64,000 nt of DNA. Source: UBA3263 sp964586765. Lineage in GTDB: Bacteria; Bacteroidota; Bacteroidia; Bacteroidales; Muribaculaceae. Every line of letters begins with the position of its first letter. Positions within the stretch are counted from its first letter, which is position 1. Positions 60,479 through 64,000 of this stretch are shown piece after piece. Where the stretch lies: contig CAZPHN010000007.1 of NCBI GenBank assembly GCA_964586765.1, positions 1 through 64,000 on the forward strand, in the 5' to 3' direction. The position numbers and the translations under genes were made by a program. The notes beneath the pieces are model-generated. The model did no database searches, had not been told where the DNA came from, and saw nothing but the letters and a program-made list of their open reading frames with translations.

Positions 60479-61290
60479 TCGTATACAGCAAAGCGGTTTT
60501 TCCCGTAAAAATCCTTCACAATCTCCGCATTTTTGAACATTTCGGCACACAAAGGATTGATTTCCATAAAAAGCATACCTCCGGGAGCGCGATGACTGCG
60601 CCAATAGTCGATTATAGGCGAATAGAACCGCAGCGGGTCGGAATCAGGCGTAAACAATGCCGAATGTGGCTCAAAGTCAAGGACATGGGGCTCCATTGCA
60701 GCTTTTTCGCGTTCAAGCACATAGGGAGGATTACTTACAATCACGTCCCACTCTCCGGTAAGCCGGCTAAGGTCAAGGATATCTCCCTTGATAAATTTTA
60801 CGCTCACTTTCAGGGTCGATGCATTATCGCGCGCGCACGCGAGCGCGCGTTCCGATATATCTATAGCGGTCACGTCGGCAAACTTCAGCGCGCGCGCCAG
60901 AGCTATGGCTATACACCCCGAGCCGGTACCGAGGTCAAGCACCCGCAAATCCGTGCGCGCGCCACACCGGTCAACAACAAGGTCGACAAGCTGCTCCGTC
61001 TCCGGGCGCGGAATGAGGACATCAGGCGTCACCCGAAGGTCCAGACCGTAGAAACGCGCGCGCCCGAGCACATATTGCAGCGGCTCACCCGCCGACACGC
61101 GCCCGACGATACGCCGGACCTTATCGACAGCGAAATCAGGTATGTCGCGCTCGGGATTGGCTAACGCCATCGCCGGGGTGAGCATCAGCACCTCCTCGAG
61201 GATTATGCGCTCCATTGCGTGCGCCTCACGCGCCCCGACCGCGGCGGTAAGCGCGGCGAGAGTCTCGTTCCGCAAGCTTCGGATATCCAT
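60475..61290 (-). CDS. prmC: Release-factor glutamine methyltransferase, 271 aa
   Basis: The start at 61290 (MDIRSLRNETLAALTAAVGA) is the usual one. Motifs: RPETEQLVDLVVDR, the S-adenosylmethionine-binding VLDLGTGSGCIAIALARAL, TAIDISERAL, and the catalytic IVSNPPYVLEREKAAMEPH. It methylates the GGQ glutamine of release factors RF1 and RF2. Length matches the family. It heads the prmC-recX-comF operon. Confidence 0.94.
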   Translation of the reverse strand: MDIRSLRNETLAALTAAVGAREAHAMERIILEEVLMLTPAMALANPERDIPDFAVDKVRRIVGRVSAGEPLQYVLGRARFYGLDLRVTPDVLIPRPETEQLVDLVVDRCGARTDLRVLDLGTGSGCIAIALARALKFADVTAIDISERALACARDNASTLKVSVKFIKGDILDLSRLTGEWDVIVSNPPYVLEREKAAMEPHVLDFEPHSALFTPDSDPLRFYSPIIDYWRSHRAPGGMLFMEINPLCAEMFKNAEIVKDFYGKNRFAVYE

Positions 61291-61304
61291 ATAGCCTGTA
61301 AAAA

Positions 61305-61339
61305 ATGACAAGCGGACTTGACTTGGAGTCAAATCCGCT
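61305..61339 (-). terminator. Terminator of the small lipoprotein gene
   Basis: AGCGGACTTGACT (61311-61323) pairs with AGTCAAATCCGCT (61327-61339) with one G-T; minus-strand T-run beyond 61305. Confidence 0.85.
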
Positions 61340-61364
61340 CACTTGAAGTATTGAAAATACTGAA

Positions 61365-61568
61365 TTATTCAGCGGGAGTTTCAACAACTTCAGCAGCTGC
61401 TACAGAGTCAACGGGAACGTCAGCTGAATCAACAACAGCTTCAACTTCCTCAACAACAACTTCAGTAGAATCAGCTACGGGAGCTTCTTCAGCCTGAGCT
61501 TCCTTGTTGCCACAAGCAACGAGAGTGGTAGCAGCAGCTACAGCGAGCATAAGAATGTACTTTTTCAT
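61365..61568 (-). CDS. Small acidic Ala/Val-rich lipoprotein, 67 aa
   Basis: A lipoprotein signal (MKKYILMLAVAAATTLVACG, Cys near residue 19) is followed by a short, strongly acidic tail with repeated EE/V/D patterns (VVVEEVEAVVDSADVPVDSV). No domain is recognised. Small abundant lipoproteins of this kind may be structural in the outer membrane. It has its own promoter at 61632-61661 and terminator, so it is a single-gene unit. Confidence 0.75.
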   Translation of the reverse strand: MKKYILMLAVAAATTLVACGNKEAQAEEAPVADSTEVVVEEVEAVVDSADVPVDSVAAAEVVETPAE

Positions 61569-61631
61569 TTCTTTAAAGATTTAAAAAGATTTATAAAACG
61601 ATTTCTAATTGATTCTTTTTCAAAAACGCTG

Positions 61632-61661
61632 CAAAGTTAGGGCATTTTTTTGTATCTACAA
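61632..61661 (-). promoter_or_regulatory. Promoter of the small lipoprotein gene
   Basis: On the minus strand TTG (61659-61661), 19-nt spacer, TAACTTTG (61632-61639). 5' UTR about 60 nt. Confidence 0.65.
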
Positions 61662-61717
61662 ACATTTTTTTAATTTTTTTTTGCTTTTTCTTAAAAATTT
61701 TATGTTTTTGAGCAGAT

Positions 61718-62893
61718 TTACCCATTTTTTAACTCTTTAAAGAGCGAAATCATGCGCTCGGCAACCGCTTTTGCAGAGAATTTGCGCTCAACTTCGCCCC
61801 TCAGGAACTCGGGACTGACGTTTCCGTCGAGAGCCCAGACCAGTCCGCGCGCCAATGTTTCTTCATCGCCAAACGGAGCGAGGAAGCCGGAGTGGAAATG
61901 GTCAATAATATCCGCCTGACCGCCGCGGTCAAAACTTACAGGCATCGCGCCGGATGCCTGCCCCTCTATGAGGGTGGTAGGCAGGTTTTCGTAAAGCGAG
62001 GATGAAAGCACTGCCTGAGCGCGACTCATCAGCTTCGCTACTTCTGTTTCTGAGATCGGTCCGAGATGCTTATGGGGCAGTTTCAAGTCCTTTAGGGCAT
62101 CGGGATTGCGCAATTCGCCGAAAAAGCAGACATGAGCCGAAGGATGATTCTGCAGACGGTTAAGCGCGCCGACAGCATGGTGCAGCCCTTTGATAGGGTC
62201 ATCGAGACGTGCCGCTCCCATAACGATAAGTCCCGGCTCTTTCGGCTCGATATGGAAATTTTCCATAGGAAATACGTTAGGAATAACCTCCGGCGGATTG
62301 TCGCGCAAGAGTTTGGAGCGATGAGCCAGATTTGCAAGCCAGTGGCTGACCGCAACGAATTTCAGCGGAGCAGAGCGATAAAGCCGGTCCTTTTTCACCC
62401 AGAGGCGATGGCTCAAATCGCCCGCTCCACGCAAGGGCGCGGAAATAAACGGGCAGTTGCCACATTCAGCCGTGTAACGATTACAGCCAAGCGAATGATG
62501 GCAGATACCGGTGATGTTCCACATATCGTGCATAATCCACACCATGGGAATCCGATGTGAGCCGAGGCGTTTAATCTGACCGAGCGACAGCAATCCCTGA
62601 TTAATCCATCCAAGGACTATAATGTCCGGTTTATACTCAAGCACCCTGTCAACAATTCCGCTACGACCGAATGAGGCGGTCGACACTTTGAAGAGATTAT
62701 CGCGGTTGAAACCATTGGCGGCAAAGATTTCGGCTCGCTCCATGAGGAACGGGAACGAGCGCGAACGGTTAATATCATCGAGCGTAAACAGGCATACCTC
62801 CTGACCACACTGACTCAGAGCGTCGGCAAGGCGCGAGGAAGCGATGGCTGCACCGCCAAGAGTGGCAGAAGTTGAAAGAATGGCTATTTTCAT
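61718..62893 (-). CDS. Family 4-like glycosyltransferase, 391 aa
   Basis: A GT-B fold: the N-terminal nucleotide-binding start IAILSTSATLGGAAIASSRL, PMVWIMHDMWNITGICHHSL, and the C-terminal donor site PEVIPNVFPMENF, with SSSLYENLPTTLIEGQASGA. These enzymes transfer a sugar to a growing surface polysaccharide or LPS in the cytoplasm. A four-Cys cluster (C.H....CNRYTAECGNCPF) around residues 130-150 may bind zinc, as in several glycosyltransferases of this family. It overlaps the flippase gene by 4 nt. Confidence 0.88.
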   Translation of the reverse strand: MKIAILSTSATLGGAAIASSRLADALSQCGQEVCLFTLDDINRSRSFPFLMERAEIFAANGFNRDNLFKVSTASFGRSGIVDRVLEYKPDIIVLGWINQGLLSLGQIKRLGSHRIPMVWIMHDMWNITGICHHSLGCNRYTAECGNCPFISAPLRGAGDLSHRLWVKKDRLYRSAPLKFVAVSHWLANLAHRSKLLRDNPPEVIPNVFPMENFHIEPKEPGLIVMGAARLDDPIKGLHHAVGALNRLQNHPSAHVCFFGELRNPDALKDLKLPHKHLGPISETEVAKLMSRAQAVLSSSLYENLPTTLIEGQASGAMPVSFDRGGQADIIDHFHSGFLAPFGDEETLARGLVWALDGNVSPEFLRGEVERKFSAKAVAERMISLFKELKNG

Positions 62894-64000
62894 TTATGGA
62901 GAAGCGGAATACGTTCAAATTTTATAACTGCCATGACATAAATAAGCAGCAAGGGGGTACGGACCGCCATGGTCAGCCACGGAGAGGCGAAATCAAGCTG
63001 CGAACCGAGCATCCACAAAACCAGCGCGCCAAAGAAATATGCACCCATACGCCCTACGGGATAACGAAGCGGATGCTTGCGCAGACCGACAAAGTAACTT
63101 GCCAGCATCATTATGCCATAACAGAAAAAGGCAGCCCATGCACATCCCATATATCCCATTTTCGGGACAAGGATGACGTTGAGCGCGATGGTGACGGCAA
63201 GACCGGCGAGCGAGAACCACGTGCCCCAGATAGTCTTGTCTGTAAGCTTATACCAGAGGGAGAGATTGAAGAATACGCCGAAAAAGATATCGGCAATCAT
63301 CACTATCGGAACAACCTGCAGACCGCTGCGATAAGATGGAGCGATAAAATTACGCAGCAAGGGCATATAGAACATCACTCCAAGGAAAATCACCATGGCA
63401 AAAATCACGAAAAACTTCATGGCGTCGCTATAAGCATTGAGTTTGTCGCCACCCTGCTCGCGGTTTTTGGCAAAAATGAACGGTTCGTAAGCAAAACGGT
63501 AGGCTTGGGTGAACATCATCATTACGAGTGCCACCTTGCAGCACGCACCGTAGATACCAAGTTGCGCCATTCCGTCGGGATTGTCCTTCATCAGGAACGG
63601 GAAGATAATTTTATCAAGGTTCTGATTCATGTTTCCGGCAATTCCGAGGATAAGGAGCGGGAATGAATAGTTAAGCATGCGGCGGAACAGCGTGCCGTCG
63701 AAACGCCACGAAAAGCCCCTGAGTTCGCGCCAAAGCAGGGGGATAAGAGCCACGGAGGCAAGCATATTGGCGAAAAAGATATATCCCTCGCCAATCTCCG
63801 GATTGAAAATCAAAAGGAAGAATATCAGGTTGAGCCCTATATTGATAGCAATATTTATCAGTTTCAATACCGCAAATTTCACTGCCTTGCGCTGATAACG
63901 CAGATAACAGAACGGAATGGAGGAGAATGCGTCGATACCGACCGCCACGGCAAGCATCCATATATAATAAGGATGGTCGGCACAGTCAAGGGCTCGACTC
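62890..64000 (-). CDS. Wzx-type oligosaccharide flippase, C-terminal part (runs off window)
   Basis: The frame stays open to the window edge, so the N-terminus is missing. The visible 370 residues have nine or more membrane segments and the family-typical GIDAFSSIPFCYLRYQRKAV, FSFPLLILGIAGNMNQNLDK and YRFAYEPFIFAKNREQGGDK, seen in polysaccharide flippases of Bacteroidales. It moves lipid-linked oligosaccharide across the inner membrane. It is followed in a 4-nt overlap by the glycosyltransferase, so both belong to a surface polysaccharide locus extending beyond 64 kb. Confidence 0.88.
   Translation of the reverse strand, partial: SRALDCADHPYYIWMLAVAVGIDAFSSIPFCYLRYQRKAVKFAVLKLINIAINIGLNLIFFLLIFNPEIGEGYIFFANMLASVALIPLLWRELRGFSWRFDGTLFRRMLNYSFPLLILGIAGNMNQNLDKIIFPFLMKDNPDGMAQLGIYGACCKVALVMMMFTQAYRFAYEPFIFAKNREQGGDKLNAYSDAMKFFVIFAMVIFLGVMFYMPLLRNFIAPSYRSGLQVVPIVMIADIFFGVFFNLSLWYKLTDKTIWGTWFSLAGLAVTIALNVILVPKMGYMGCAWAAFFCYGIMMLASYFVGLRKHPLRYPVGRMGAYFFGALVLWMLGSQLDFASPWLTMAVRTPLLLIYVMAVIKFERIPLLHK

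Noticed and set aside
60394..61164. Plus-strand open frame of 256 codons over prmC and recX
   Set aside because: Opposite two genes with clear motifs; basic, low-quality sequence, no promoter.
62872..63666. Plus-strand open frame of 264 codons over the flippase
   Set aside because: Opposite a multi-span membrane protein; antisense of hydrophobic codons yields polar, His/Glu-rich sequence.

Overview
The window is a chromosomal segment of a Bacteroidota bacterium, most likely order Bacteroidales and probably a gut commensal of the Muribaculaceae/Prevotella type. Supporting signs are promoters of the form TTG-N19/20-TAnnTTTG, weak or absent Shine-Dalgarno sequences, the L28-L33-DUF4295 gene trio, a PorW/SprE-type type IX secretion lipoprotein, BspA-like leucine-rich repeat surface proteins, secreted proteins ending in a 'YDLQGR' module, a long disordered insert in Rho, and a sialic-acid catabolic cluster. 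The family-level assignment is inference.

Layout. 1-2.8 kb: 5' part of a class I fumarase, a small unknown gene pair, a DUF4373-like protein and an ECF sigma factor with a probable membrane anti-sigma partner. 2.8-16.7 kb: an MscS channel, then a secreted-protein region with two related operons (745 aa + 540 aa; 538 aa + 541 aa + 747 aa) of Omp28-like thioredoxin-fold proteins and partner proteins, interrupted by a BspA-like gene. 16.8-29.4 kb: MATE transporter, dnaG, ilvA, prmA, mazG, a small secreted protein, topB, a tiny FeoB-associated protein, then nanT-nanA-AGE epimerase for sialic acid use, many joined by 4-8 nt overlaps. 29.5-38.3 kb (minus): a secreted protein, a DUF3943 protein, ruvB, a ROK kinase, carboxynorspermidine synthase, panB and a 5'-nucleotidase lipoprotein. 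38.3-47.8 kb: porW/sprE, proS, RNase P RNA, a LolC/FtsX permease, rbfA, rho, rpmB, rpmG and DUF4295. 47.9-57.4 kb: an accessory region with a second BspA-like gene, a LuxR-type regulator, an acyltransferase, and an Ig-like repeat surface protein bracketed by a perfect 216-bp duplication of the end of ogt. 57.2-64 kb (minus): ogt, cobB, rnhB, a receiver-like protein, comF, recX, prmC, a small lipoprotein, and a glycosyltransferase plus flippase of a polysaccharide locus that leaves the window.

The most notable item is a roughly 330-370-nt 5' leader present in three copies (8221-8587 plus strand; 50447-50779 and 56807-57132 minus strand). Each copy follows a recognisable promoter and lies directly upstream of a large secreted BspA/Ig-type surface protein gene. 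The copies share short invariant blocks and keep the same helices with compensating base changes. One helix joins the loops of two hairpins. A 23-nt block sits 14-15 nt before each start codon. This looks like an undescribed structured RNA controlling surface-protein expression. Two of the three gene-leader units are also flanked by the same dispersed hairpin repeats, and the third by the 216-bp ogt duplication, so the units appear to move or duplicate with their leaders.
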